Shown here: piece after piece, positions 12,024-24,391 of the stretch
How positions within the stretch are numbered: position 1 is the stretch's first letter
Layout of the letters: each line of letters starts with the position of its first letter
Assembly (NCBI GenBank): GCA_020205615.1
Contig: CM035173.1
Span: 53,703,300 to 53,767,299, forward strand
Source: Panax quinquefolius
Lineage: Eukaryota; Streptophyta; Magnoliopsida; Apiales; Araliaceae
Direction of reading: 5' to 3'
Length of the DNA: 64,000 nt
The notes under the pieces: generated by a model
Databases searched by the model: none
What the model saw: only the letters and a program-made list of their open reading frames with translations
What the model was told of the DNA's origin: nothing
Program-made: the position numbers and the translations under genes

Positions 12024-12300
12024 ATGTACGTACCTGGTATGCTGAAGAGATGAGGATACCTTAACTTCATTTCAGATTCTAACTCTTGAGGTATAACCTT
12101 TGAGTGTTGAATACGATCCTTCGTATCCAAGATTTTAACGCGTATCTCCTTGTACGTTAAATCTTCTGCTATCGAGTCTAATTCTAATTTAATAACGTGG
12201 TTCGGGTCATCCACATATTTACGTAACATCGATACATAAAAAACATTATGAACACGCGACATACTTGGCGGTAAAACGAGTCTATAGGCCACAATTCCTA
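11990..12300 (-). pseudogene. Integrase tail of element B (deleted)
   Basis: Minus-strand reading shows [44 protein letters not shown] and RYPHLF, the C-terminal integrase and chromodomain-like tail. Compared with element A, the block between KVIPQ and ELE is missing (the WRNH...EEATW part), so the chromodomain is truncated. The stop falls inside the adjacent LTR. Confidence 0.8.
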
Positions 12301-12414
12301 CTCAATCAAGGATTTCAAATGCGCCAATAAAATCGAGAGTTGAGATTTCCTCTCTTCATCGATTCTTGTTTCTAGAATAACGCCCTCTTAAACCTTCTTC
12401 TTCATATTCATCAG

Positions 12415-12720
12415 CTACGGGTCTGTAGCTTGAGTAGCTTTAACTTTATCGATTAAAGTTGATTCTACTCGTATATTCGTTATCTTCACGTGGGTCCCTA
12501 GAGTCTTTAACTCTATCTTCATCATTTGTAAGTTATACGTAATGGGTCTTTGTGTTAACAACTTTGCACTCATAAACGCATACGATCTTCTACTCAACAC
12601 GTCAGCTACCACGTTCTCTTTCCCACGGCGGTATTGAATGGTACGATCGTAATCTTCAACAGCTCGAGCCAACGTCTTTGGCGCACGTTACGTTCGTTTT
12701 GGGTGAAAAAAAATATTTGA
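12415..12720 (-). pseudogene. RNase H remnant of element B
   Basis: The minus strand encodes LKYFFSPK..., then EDYDRTIQY and NVVADVLSRRS, the C-terminal part of RNase H, followed by the linker to integrase (RVESTLIDKVKATQATDP). The integrase core that should follow is absent: the sequence passes within about 130 bp to the GPY/F region. This marks one of three internal deletions. Confidence 0.75.
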
Positions 12721-12739
12721 GGATTTTAGAAATGAGTTT

Positions 12740-13400
12740 TGCACTGGGGTCAATACAAAATTCGATTTCACGCTCTAAGTAGGATAAAAAGTCTTTAAGA
12801 ATACGTCAGGAAATTTATTAACAATAGAAATATCATTCAAAACTGTGACTCTCATCCAAGACTTGGATAACACATCACATTGATACCTATCAACTTGCCA
12901 TCGTCATTCACGATGTCCCCTACGGATATTCTGGCTTCGGTGCATTCCACACAAGGAAGTCAACAACGAAAGGATCGGGGCTCTTTACTTATAGCTTGAT
13001 ATGACAATGATTGACTTTAGTGGTTTGGTTGCTTGAATTCGCATAACAGGTTGGTTAGGAATATGAAAGCTAACAACCTTTCAAAAAATATGATGAGTAG
13101 TTAACCAATCGATTCCTAAAATCGCATCAAAGGCAAGTATTTTCAAAGAGTTAAGATCGACAAGTAACGTGAAAGTGTCGATTTGAATCAACAAGATTTA
13201 TAAACAGTGGAGGTAACGAAGGTTTCTACTAACAAAGTTTCAACCAATAAGTCAAAGTCTAACTTCTCTGGGGTCAAATTTAAACGTTGAACGCAAGGAA
13301 GAGAGATAAAAGAATGGGTAGAACCGGTATCTAATAAGGTATAGACTTCACAAGAATTTATAATCAACTAACCCGTGTTAACTTCGTTCAGGTTACTCAC
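12740..13400 (-). pseudogene. Protease remnant of element B; RT deleted
   Basis: Minus-strand fragments include LVDLNSLKILAFDAILGIDWLTTHH (quoted in part: LAFDAILGIDWLTTHH), the C-terminal protease block, and a stretch resembling the protease-RT linker near 12760-12960. The sequence then runs directly into the RNase H remnant, so the entire RT palm and fingers are missing. Frameshifts are common. The active-site Asp block near 13330-13360 is degraded. Confidence 0.65.
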
Positions 13401-13880
13401 TTTTTGAGAAGTCACAAAAAACGCTCTTCCTGAAATCACCGACTTTGTTTTGTCTATATCCGCCTTTGGTGCCACCGTCCCAGCTGGACTTAACTTTGGT
13501 GCATGACAAAATCGGGCTAGGTGACCTTCTTTTCCACAATGGTAACATGCTTTGGACTGCATCACGCAGTTTGGACTGATATGTCCCCCCCCCCCCTCCG
13601 CATTTGTAACATACGACCGGCAATCGTTCTCCTTCCTTAAGAACAGGTGTTGGTGCTGACATCTTTCCATCATTGTTGAATCTCCTCTTCTTGAAATTTC
13701 CACTCCTATTATCTTGGCCATGATTACCACCGGCGTGGTTACCATTCTTAGCATGATAATTTCCCCACGATGGTTATCATTGTTCATGGTCATTACACCA
13801 CCAGATTTACGATTATTATCGTGTTGTTGGTCGTTACCTTTTGGTTATCTTTGACTCATTATCGCTCTCAATAAGCGAGC
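13393..13880 (-). pseudogene. gag: gag C-terminus (zinc-knuckle region) of element B
   Basis: Minus-strand frames contain a glycine/asparagine-rich linker, VCYKCGG near 13610, then CYHCGKEGHLARFC (about 13501-13560), a complete CX2CX4HX4C knuckle. The first knuckle is broken by a run of ten C (plus strand) at 13587-13597 that shifts the frame. The capsid part of gag is missing: the leader passes directly into the sequence that aligns with the gag C-terminal third. Confidence 0.75.
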
Positions 13881-14072
13881 CCTATTCACAACATCCGAAT
13901 ACAAACACATCACAACAAAACAAGGGTTAATTAACATATCACATATTATCCCTATACTCCGACCGACCAATTAAATACCAAATAAACTTAGGTAGGTCAT
14001 AGTAGCGAAGGAATTCCCTGCCTCTCCCCTCCTAGTTCTTGTCTCATGTCTCACCAGGGGATCATATCCTAA

Positions 14073-14084
14073 GCTTTGATACTA
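14073..14084 (-). other. Primer-binding site of element B
   Basis: The minus strand reads TAGTATCAAAGC a few bases inside the 5' LTR, close to the initiator-Met type TGGTATCAGAGC with two changes. Confidence 0.75.
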
Positions 14085-15772
14085 ACCGTGATGCCCCCAA
14101 AAAGCAATATACATCACCCATATTGAGTCGCCAAATACATGGTACAAAATACAAATAAAAACTTAATTATACAACCGTCAGTAAAATACGACAAAACATA
14201 TGCTATGAGTTTTAATGCAAATAATGTCATCTAGACAGTATCCACACTCAATGGAGTCCTCGTTACATTTATTATCACACTATTTAACAAAATAGTGAGG
14301 ACTACTAATGCTATCATTTGGACCGTCACTCTTTCCCCGACTCGTCCCAGCTTATATTCTCATTTCCTGAAGAGAACAGTGAAAAAAAGGGTGAGCTCAA
14401 CTAGTCCAGCAAGAAATATTATGACTAAGATAATGCATAATAAATTATCATTAGTCTTCAACAATGTTAAACTGATAAAATACAATAGACATCAAGTTTA
14501 ACTGCAGCGGAATAAGCAATCCATTAGAAGAGTCAAGTAGAGCATGATATCTACTATTTTCTATGATTTAAAAGGTTTTCATCAATTTTTATCGCTGAGA
14601 CTCAGCTTAATAAATAAAATCGAATCATCCCTGCATCACGGCTAAGGATATTCATGTAATCATCAATGGTCATAATTATACCGAATAATCCCTGGTCATA
14701 ATCATACCACAACTATCCATCAATGAACTATAGGCCAATGAGGACTTTCACCACATTCATTTGTCACCTTACGATCATGATTATACCGAAAATCCCTGGT
14801 AATAATCATACCAAATCTATCTATGCACGTAAGCCAAAGATGACTTTCATCACAATATAAACATGAGGATGATGACAATGATATAAGCATTAATCAAACG
14901 AAACCAAGGATAAATATTAAAGACTTTAAATTTATCCAAATATTATCAATCACTTAATAAACTCATAATCTAATATTATTAAGATTATAAAAATATATTA
15001 ATCATTTCCTAAACTTATAAACAATTTATTTTAATTGTTTACACTTTACCAAATAATGCATTTAATCATTCAAAAATGCCATACTCCTAAGATTTTATCA
15101 CCAATGATCAAATCTCTCATCAAAAATATGCATATACCTTATATAGGATTTCTAAGCCATAAAATCCTATTTTCCTATTTTGTTACTTCACATAACGTAT
15201 TTAATTCATTTACTTATAACTAGTTCATTTTCATGAAAAATACCAAATCAGTCCCAAAAATATTTTATTTCTGGGATTTAGTAGAATATAGTCCCATATT
15301 GAACATATATTTTTCTCAGAATTTTTAAAATTCATTTACTATTTTTCATATGGCCAAAACTGCCAAATATTTAAACATTTATCATAAACTGTACTTTTGT
15401 CCAAAAATTATGAAATTTACAGAGTATACTTCTATTATATATATGTACTCCCAATAAAAATTTCACTAATTTTGGAGTTAACCAGAATGAGTTATAAGGG
15501 TTTACTTTTAAAATAGTCTTTTCCCATAAAATTCATAACTCCTGATCTATACATCCAAAAATCGCCATTTTTCGACACAATCTAGAAAACTCAACAAACC
15601 ATCATTTTAATTTTTTCCAGAATTTTTGAGTGTCAAAAAAATTACGAAACTGTAAATGGATTTTCACCCGCCATGCGGTAATTCACGTAGACAGATCATT
15701 TTCACAATTTAATAGGGAATGAATACGAAGGATCATTCACCATGCATGTGGTAATCCACATAGACAAGTTAT

Positions 15773-18700
15773 TGTGACGCCCCCAAATCCGTGTAACATC
15801 GATTACAGGACTTGGTGCTCACGATACAACATACAACATCATCTATCTAAGTAAACTTTAACAATAATAATAATAATATTATATTACCCATTACACAAAT
15901 AGTCGAAATAAAAACCCAAGTCTTTACAACCTTAAAACATACTGGAACTTAGTCTTAGCGTTTATCGCTACATTACACATATGCTAAATAATTAACTTAT
16001 TACATAATCATTAGCATCACTTCATCTTGGACTTTCCTTGTCCTCGCCTCAACCCTCACCCTTCTCACCCTTAACCGAATGGTTTAAGCAAGAATGAGCA
16101 CGAATTGCCCAAAGAAGTATATACGAAATTTGAAAACATACATCGCCGAGGAAAAGCAGTTGAATAGCTAAACCTCAACAGTTGAAAAGATTATCAAGTG
16201 TTAAATAGGAACATCAAGAATGGAAATTTAAGAATTTTCAATATCATACTAAGGGGTGTAAAAATACCCTGAACATATTTCTTTCATCAAAAACCATCAG
16301 ACGGTTTAACAATCAAATAGAACTGTAACGGTCTCTGCAAGTACGCCAGGTGATCAGCCCATTGTACCCTACATTGTGCACATGTATTAAGTTTAAAATG
16401 CATAAGCATAAATGGGACTATTTGCCCGACATCTGTTTTACCCGTTCATTCGGGTTGTTCATCTTAGTAATCATGCGAGACCTCACCAAGGCAACTTGGA
16501 TTGGTAAACATTCAATAACTTCGAAAGATGTGTTTTAAATCATTTTCATCAATAATAACTAAGCCGGAACCAAAGGCTAGGATTATACATAAAATGCAGT
16601 TCTATGATGACATGAAACTTAAAAGCATAGCCAAGTAGAATAATAACCTGAATAACCATTGAAAAGCTTGCAAGATAATTAGAGTTTGTATGACTTTTCA
16701 ACGAAGAAACTTGCGAATAAATAACTAACACAAGTCCAATACTTACCCTTCTTCATGATAATATTAGTAAGGATTTAATAAATACCCAAAAGAAATTAGG
16801 GTTAGGAAACTTGCACGATGAGCTGCTACTGATAATACGCTAGTAATTAACCTTCACGTAACCTAATTACATGTGTCTCGTTAATCACCATTCATACACA
16901 ATCTAGTTTGAAAGTATAAGGGTCTCCTATTGGATATGCTATAAACATCATAAGAGAATATATTTAGAAAATATATGCCACCCATTTTAGACATCATAGG
17001 CAGCCCAAAACAGAACTTAAAATGCCCAAACATAACAGTTTTTACATTTTTTTTTCTCAGCTTTACCATATCTCGCTAAAACAGTCATAACTAATTCGTT
17101 TTAAAACATTTTTGAGCGATTCTTGTGCCCACGCGAAGCTAACTTCTGGGGCTACAACTTTCGTTCATGGACCATCTCCAAATTCCAAGCACAAAATTCC
17201 AGAAAATCCGTGCAAGAGGACTGCACCGAATTTGTTGGACAGATTTGACACAACTACTTTGAAATGTCATAACTCCTTGCTCCGAAGTCGGAATTAATCC
17301 GTTCCGGAGTCTATGGAAAGCTTATTCAGTGTACTATAATAACTCAAAAGCCCACAATTTTCTGGAAACTGTAGCTAGCACCGAATTTTGTCTTTAGGGT
17401 CAGCAGTTCACAGTTTTTTTTTTTCGGTTTCTAACATGTTTGCTTACGATTTTCAAATCTCACTCAATATAGCTTCGATCCGAATGAAATTTGGACATGT
17501 TATACCTCATTCTACATACTATTTTACAAAATTATTACATGCACCAAATGGATTATCTAAGACATGATTTCGAGTGACCAAAAATCCTAAAAAAATCATG
17601 CAAACTAGTTTAACCCAACTTTTGAGAAAATCATGATTTTGATTCTAGCATGCATGGGTTTGATTCCTATTATCCAGACCACTTCTAATAACATATATAC
17701 ACATGTTACAACCATTCAATTCTCTAACTTTTCATGTTTTCATCAAATTAGCATCTAAGAGGCATTTTATCAAATAGCTAGCATACATGGCATGATTTCT
17801 TGACTTTCTATGAATTAGAGCATGTACTAAACCAAAATTTTCACTCTCTACTACCACATATCAGAAACAAACCCTAGCATGACATTACAAAGTCAAAACA
17901 AACCATCTACCATGTTTATACATTAATTTTCTTACTAGTTTTCTCATAACATAAGAAATGGTTTGAAGCTTAACTTTTAGACGAAATTTTCTCCTTGTTT
18001 AATCTTGCTAGAGTCTCACCCCTTTGCTTGCTAACTCCTTTGCAACCTCCAGAATTCTTAGGCCACCTAGCACCACTCTCAACTCCCAATATTTTTCTCT
18101 CACGTAGAATTTTCTTTGCAAAGTGAAGAAGTAGTTGGGAAGGAAAACATGTATATGAGATTTAATATAACTTGAGCCCCCTCCCATTCGTAACTCATTC
18201 CAGCCATCAATTGCCTTCATTAGTCTAGCTAATTAAATAGGGGAAGTGGGAGTTTGAGAGATTGAAGAGTATTTTATTTTTCTTTCTTTTTTGTTTAAGG
18301 AATAAAATGAAATACTCCCTTCTTGGCTATCATGCAATATACGTGATGCTCCTCTCTTGTCCCAATTTGATGGTCACCAAGTACCCAAATTTTGATCTTG
18401 TTAAATGAAAATATTATTTAACCTTTTAATCAAATAATAATTTTGACCGCTTAGCCTTTCAGTGATCGAATGTGTTCGATACTTATATCGATTCCTACTA
18501 AAAGTCGACGTCCCGAACGTCATGGGACTATCCGCTTTACAAACTCAACTTCAAAATTTCGTAGTTGACTTTTTCCCCGAAAAAGTCAACCGATCGACTT
18601 TGACCAAAAAGTCAACCGTGACACATTTTTGTGGTTATAGTCTATCCTGACTAATTTCGACGTTTCGGACTCAAATACGCAGACCGCGTCTCTAAATTCC

Positions 18701-18951
18701 ATTCCAAACTCAAACTCATATTTGTAAGTCATCCCACGAAATTAATTAGAATTAATTCCATCCTTAACCAATTTAAATAATTGGCCTAACCGTAACAACC
18801 ATTAATATGCATCTTATCACATAACATATAATAAAAAATAAATAATTCATCTAAAAATAATTGTCATCTAAAAATAATTGTCACGTAAGAATTTTACATA
18901 AGTTTGTTTATTGAAATTGTTTAATTACATGGAAAAATCTAGGATATTACA
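15773..18951 (-). repeat. Solo LTR, C/E-like family, inserted in B LTR
   Basis: TGTGACGCCCCC...GGATATTACA is flanked by GTTAT at 15768-15772 and 18952-18956, the expected 5-bp target duplication. The uninterrupted site is seen in the other B LTR (AAGTTATTCC at about 10207). No internal region is present, so it arose by recombination between two LTRs. Its right-hand edge (TGTAATATCC on the minus strand) is the 5' LTR edge. Start and end match the E-family pattern. Small ORFs inside look like chance. Confidence 0.92.
18443..18615 (-). promoter_or_regulatory. W-box cluster in U3 of the solo LTR
   Basis: Five TTGACY cores on either strand lie within 173 bp (18443, 18565, 18584, 18600, 18610). 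Two of them lie in the arms of an 11-bp perfect inverted repeat (18564-18574 and 18580-18590, loop CCCCG). In LTR orientation this is the first 340 to 510 bp, in U3. TTGACY is the WRKY factor core; function here is inferred. Confidence 0.5.
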
Positions 18952-19550
18952 GTTATTCCAACATAATAATAAAGAATGGAATAACGTAAAAATTCACCAT
19001 GCATGCGATGTAATCGCATGTATACGTGTTATTCCAATGTAATAATAAATAATGGAACGAGTCACGCGTAAACACACACGCATGCGATATTCGAGACGAG
19101 AATAATAAAAAGAATGGAACCAGTCGTGTATGTAAACGCATTGCATGAGATATTCAAACAAAATAATATATAATGGAACCAGTCATGCGAACGCATTTTT
19201 ACGAGATATTCCTAGAATAATAAAGAATGGAATAATAGAAGAATTTCACCACGTATGTGGTATTGAAGATGTATTGCGAGTTATTCCAACATAATAATAA
19301 ATAATGGAATAACGTAAATTTCACCATATATCTTTGTAGTTACGTGTATATGCGGTTATTCCAATGCGAATAATAAGGAATGGAATAACAATAGCTTTCT
19401 TCATGAATACGAAAGAAATAATACTCCTTACCTCAAAAGAAGACTGGATACTGGATTAGTGAGGTAGCAGACTTCTCTTATTCTTTCTCTCTATAATAAC
19501 TACTCTAATGCTTTAGTGAATTGGTGAGAAATGAAGGAAGAATAAGCTTC

Positions 19551-19558
19551 TATTTATA
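19551..19558 (-). promoter_or_regulatory. TATA box of B 5' LTR
   Basis: TATAAATA on the minus strand, homologous to the other B-family copies. Confidence 0.7.
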
Positions 19559-20733
19559 GGAAAATATAGTTTTGATAATTGCACGTTTTGGGGCTCGAAA
19601 TATTACAAATCTAATACCTTCAAATTTTCTTTTTCATTTTTAATTTAGTCATGCAAGTATTATCAAACTTGCACCACCTCCTCTAATAGTAAATAATGTG
19701 AATCAATAGTTCAATCATGTGAATCAATAGTTATAATCATGTGAAAATACGAATTACAAGATATAGACTTCTCTCTCTATACCTATTTTTAACTTAGTCA
19801 TGCAAGTATTATCAATCTTGCACCAACTCCCCTAATAGTACAAGAATATGAATCAATAGTACACACATGTGAATAAATAGTTATAATCATGTGAATTAAT
19901 AGCAATTAATTCCTCATTTACCCTATTAATTACTCGGTTGGTTAATATAACTTCCAGACATCAATTAATATCGAAATAAATGTCAATTTCCACTATCACT
20001 AATAATTTCAACACAATGGAACTATCAATTTCATCTTTAATCAACACGAACTTATTCATCATTAATATTATAACTCACAATATTTAACAACCAAGTCATT
20101 CCCAGGAAAGAGGGGGCTTTCCGATAAGGATTTCTCCTTATTGGCATGCCTTGATTAGATGACCAAACCTCTCCTCGATGTAACTTCTGACATTGTAAAT
20201 ATTGCAATTTAATAATATGAATAACTTTGTCATCTCAATTATTGATTTAATAATATATCATATTATGCAGATGATACTGTGACAATAATCGAATCAATAA
20301 TATGAGAGATATGATGCAACAATTACTGTAGCAACAATTGAGTATAACTGAGTGACTTCTCACGTATGCATCAATAATCAATACCATGTACTACTACGCA
20401 ACCACGCCAGACATCGCATTTTTTACTACCGAGTAGTGGAACAGTTTAACGGTAACACTTCCGCCGTTATTTTTATAAAAAGATAATTCTGTCTATTTCT
20501 TACTACAACAATACTTCTGTTGTGTGGTCCACCAATGATTGTGCCGTCGTACGAATATTCCCTATTAAAATGAATATTCCCCAACCAATCGAATATTATA
20601 TAATCACTTGCTTACTTTGCAAAATTTGTAAATGTTACCCACAACTATAACATTATATCAAATCCACACCATAATATTCAAAAAAATATTTCGAGAAATC
20701 TAAATATTTATTCATAAAATTTGGGGTCTCACA

Positions 20734-21115
20734 TGGCATCTGTGTTGTTGTTACCAGATAATACAGGAAATTTCGTAGTGTAAAGTGATACGTCACACAA
20801 AGGATTGGGTTGTGTCCTTTTATAGAATGGCAAGGTTATTGTGTATCTATCAAGGCAACTGAAAGACTACGAGAAATGGTATCCGACTAATGATTTAGAG
20901 TTGGCGGTGGTTGTGTTCGCATTGAAGATATGGAGACACTATCTCTACGGAAAGAAATATGAGATCTACATACACCATAAAAGTCTGAAGCATATTTTCA
21001 CACAGAAAGACCTGAATATGTGGCAAAGGAGATGGATGAAATTGATAAAGGATTATGATTGTGAGATCTTTTATCATCCAGGCAAAGCAAACGTAGTTGT
21101 AGATGCCTTGAGTAG
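20734..21115 (+). pseudogene. RNase H of element C
   Basis: Before the first methionine of the open frame, sequence matching the RNase H start is readable with two stops (LLLPDNTGNFVV, then SDTSHKGLGCVLL). From 20841 the frame is open: [50 protein letters not shown] and [13 protein letters not shown]. The DHKSL aspartate is H here. It continues in frame into integrase. The 5' break at 20734 is the B insertion point. Confidence 0.88.
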
Positions 21116-22406
21116 GAAAGGCAGAGAAAAGTTGATGTTGTTAACAGATAAGGAGGAGCTCATTTCAGCAATGGCAAGGCTAGAGCTGGAAATCAAATTT
21201 CTAGAAGAATCCGATGAAAAATTGTTTCAGATAGAGGCTAGTCCAACTTTGGTGGACAAAGTGAAAAATGCTCAGTTACAAGATGAAGAATGCAAGAAAA
21301 TAAAGCAAGGTGTAGTCGAGGGTAAAGAAGCGAAGTACCAGGTCGATACTGCGGGAATGCTAAGGTTCGAGGGACGAATTTGGGTTCCAGCAATACAGGA
21401 TATTAAAGAAGAAATCTTGACGAAAGTACATAGCTCAAGATATTCAATTCATCCAGAAAGTACAAAAATGTATCAAGATTTGCGGTGTTATTTTTGGTGG
21501 CCGAACATGAAAAGAGATGTTGCAGAATGCATTGCAAAGTGCTTGACATGTCAAAAAGTGAAGGCCGAGCATCAAAGACCAAGCGGATTACTTCAACCAT
21601 TAGAAATATCCAAATGGAAGTGGGAGAATATCACAATGGATTTTGTGGTAGGGCTTCCAACAACTCAGAAAGGATACGATGCTATTTGGGTGATAGTGGA
21701 CAGATTAACAAAATTTGCACACTTTTTGCTAATAAAGATTAGATTTAATCTTGATCAGTTGGCGAAGCTATACGTTAAAGAGATCGTTTCAAGACATGGA
21801 GTTCCAGTATCAATTGTGTCAGATCGAGACCCGAGGTTCACCCGAGGTTCACATCAAATTTCGGGAAAAGTCTACAAGAATGCATGGGAATGCAATTGAA
21901 GATAAGCACAACGTATCATCCGCAAACCGATGGGCAAAGCGAAAGAACGATCCAGATGTTTGAAGATATGCTTAGAGCGTGCATCATGGATTTCAAAGGA
22001 AACTGGGATGATCATCTACCGTTGGTGGAATTTGCATATAACAACAGTTACCATGCAAGCATTGGTATGCCGCCATACAAGGCGTTATACGGCCGAAAGT
22101 GCAGAACTCCACTATGCTGGGATGAAGTTGGAGAACGTCAACTGTTAGGCCCAGAATTGGTTCAGCAGACCGCTGAAGTTGTAAAACTCATCAGAGCAAG
22201 ACTGGTAGCTACTCAAGATCGACAGAAAAAGTATGTTGATCAGCACAGGCAGAGTCGTGAGTTTGAAGCAGGAAGTTTCGTGTTCCTAAAAGTTTCTCCT
22301 TGGAAGGGGAAAATTCGTTTCAACAAGAAAGGCAAGCTCAGCCCGAGGTTTATTGGACCTTTTGAAATTCTACGCAGAGTGGGAGAAGTGGCTTACGAGG
22401 TAGCTT
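21116..22406 (+). pseudogene. Integrase of element C (11-bp duplication)
   Basis: This is the integrase, continuing the frame opened at 20841. Counting from that methionine, the zinc head is H197, H204, C234, C237. The catalytic core has D267 (ITMDF) and D328 (IVSDRD), 61 residues apart as in relatives. Just after RDPRFT an 11-bp tandem duplication (CCCGAGGTTCA at 21830-21840 and 21841-21851) shifts the frame. The second frame (21884 on) then carries [17 protein letters not shown] with the catalytic [32 protein letters not shown] and the GPY/F module [14 protein letters not shown]. The gene is cut at EVAL by the solo LTR and resumes at 25928. Confidence 0.92.
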
Positions 22407-23352
22407 TGTGAGACCCTGAATTTTATGAAATGAAAATATTCAATTTTTTTTTATAATTATTCTATTTAGTAAATGGTTAAATTGATAAAAGGTTAAAGTT
22501 AAGGGTGATATGTGAAAATTTTTTAAAGTAAACAAGTTGTCATAAAATAATCGGTGATAAAAGTATAGTAATACGCGTGGTTGCATAGTAGCACACGGTA
22601 TTGTACAATATCTTTGATTATTGATACTTACGTGAGAAGTCACTCAATTTTATTCAATTATTGTCACAATATTTTATATTTTTAAATTAATAATTGAGAC
22701 GATAAATTTATTCATATTATTATTTGCAATATTGACGATGTCTAGAAGTTCTGTCAAGGAGAGGCTAGGTAATCTAATTGCGCGCCAATAGGGAGATCCT
22801 TATCGGAAAGCCCCTCTTTCTTGGGAATGACCTAGTTATTAAATATTGTGAGTTATAATATTAATGATGAATAAGTTCGTGTTGATTAAAGATGAAATTG
22901 ATAGTTCCATTGAGTTGGGATTATTAGTGTTAGTGGAAACCGACATTTATTTCGATAATAATTGATGTCTGGAAGTTATCGGGTAATTAATCGGATAAAT
23001 GAGCAATTAATTGCTATTAATTCACATGCATATAACTATTTGTTCACATATGTGTACTATTTATTCACATTCATGTACTATTAGTGGAGTTAGTGCAAGA
23101 TTGATAATATTTGCATGACTAAGTTAAAAATGGAGGTATAGATGAATGTACTATACTATAATTAATTTTTTCACATGTTTAGAACTATTGAGTCACATGA
23201 TTTATTATTGATTCACATGATTTACTATTAGGGGAGGTGGTGCAAGTTTGATAATACTTGCATGACTAAATTAAAAATGAAGGAAAAGATGAAGGTATTA
23301 TATTGTAATATTCTGAGCCCCAAAATGTGCAATTATCGAAACTATATTTTTC

Positions 23353-23360
23353 TATAAATA
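23353..23360 (+). promoter_or_regulatory. TATA box of B-family solo LTR
   Basis: TATAAATA lies 144 bases before the donor-like GT at 23497, the same order as in elements A and A2. Confidence 0.72.
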
Positions 23361-23565
23361 GAAGCTCATTCCTTCATTATTCTTCACCAATTCACTAAGT
23401 CTCACAAGAGCAATTATAGAGAAGAGAGAAATTATAGAGAGAAAGAAGAAGAGAAGTCTGCTACCTCACTATTTCAGTATCCAGTTTTCTTCTAAGGTAA
23501 GGGATATTATTCTTTCGTATTCTTGAAGAGAGTTATTTTCTTTCAATACTCGTAAGGGTTGTTAT

Positions 23566-24300
23566 TCCATTCTTTATTATTATGATTGAATAACTTTATG
23601 CTCATCTTAATCCGCATACACGGTGAAATTCTTCTCATTATTCCATTCTTTATTATTACATTGGAATAACTTTTCTGCGTATGCGGTTTATCGCATGCCC
23701 GTGAATTCTCATTGTTATTCCATTCTCTATTATTCTATTGGAATATCCTCATCATGCGGATTACGCATGACCGTTCCGCTTCTTTATTATTACATTGTTG
23801 AATATCCTGCCTATGCGGATTACGCATGACATGGTTCCATTCTTTATTATTCATTGGGATAACTTATGCGTGTGGTCTATCACATGCCTCGGTGAATTCT
23901 ATTGTTATTCCATTCTTTATTATTCTCATTGGAATATCCTGCCTATGTGGATTACGCATGACCGGTTCCGCTTTTTTATTATTACGTTGGAATATACCGT
24001 GCGTGTGGATTACGCATGACGCTGACCGGTTCCATTCTTTATTATTCTCGTTGGAATATCCCGTGCAATGCGATTCACGCACGACCGGTTCCATTCTTTA
24101 TTATTCTATTGGGAATAACTCATCTGCATGCGATCTATCGCATGCCCGGTGAATTCTTCTCGCTATTTCATTCTTTATTATTCATTGAATAACTCGTCTA
24201 TGTGGATTACCACATGCATGGTGAATGATCCTTCGTATTCATTCCTTATTAAATTGTGGAAATGATCTGTCTACGTGGATTACCGCATGGCGGGCGAAAA
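23566..24300 (+). repeat. Hairpin array 1 in B-family LTR
   Basis: About eleven units of 55 to 80 bp are marked by TTCTTTATTATT. Each also holds a short palindrome whose arms change together: ATGCG/CGCAT (23681-23696), ATGCGAT/ATCGCAT (24128-24143), ATGTGG/CCACAT (24200-24215). A second inverted pair, TTATTCC and GGAATAA, brackets the AT-rich core. Confidence 0.8.
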
Positions 24301-24391
24301 ATCCATTTGTAGTTTCGTATATTCTATTATACTCGTATGAGATATCATTTATTTTGTACTCGTCATGGAATATCATTTTCTTTGGTATTTT

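Larger units (their letters stand above)
9141..20733 (-). mobile_element. Element B: internally deleted chromovirus, minus strand
   Basis: Two B LTR copies flank a short 2.1-kb internal region (11988-14088) read on the minus strand. The left (3') LTR is cut by element A. The right (5') LTR is split by a solo LTR. Only pieces of gag, protease, RNase H and integrase remain: the capsid, the RT and the integrase core have been lost, so it is non-autonomous. B's right end abuts the RNase H region of element C, with TGGCA as the first flanking bases, so B was inserted into C. Confidence 0.9.
14089..20733 (-). repeat. 5' LTR of element B, split by a solo LTR
   Basis: It runs from TGATGCCCCC (14089) to ...GGGGTCTCACA (20733). 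Without the inserted 15773-18951 and the duplicated GTTAT it is about 3461 bp, close to the 3516-bp B-family solo LTR. It carries a second copy of the hairpin array (15655-15772 plus 18957-19390), a TATA box at 19551-19558 and a donor-like site at 19426-19434. Confidence 0.9.

Noticed and set aside
23566..24300. CRISPR-like regular repeats
   Set aside because: Units vary in length and sequence, there are no unique spacers of constant size, and the context is a plant LTR.
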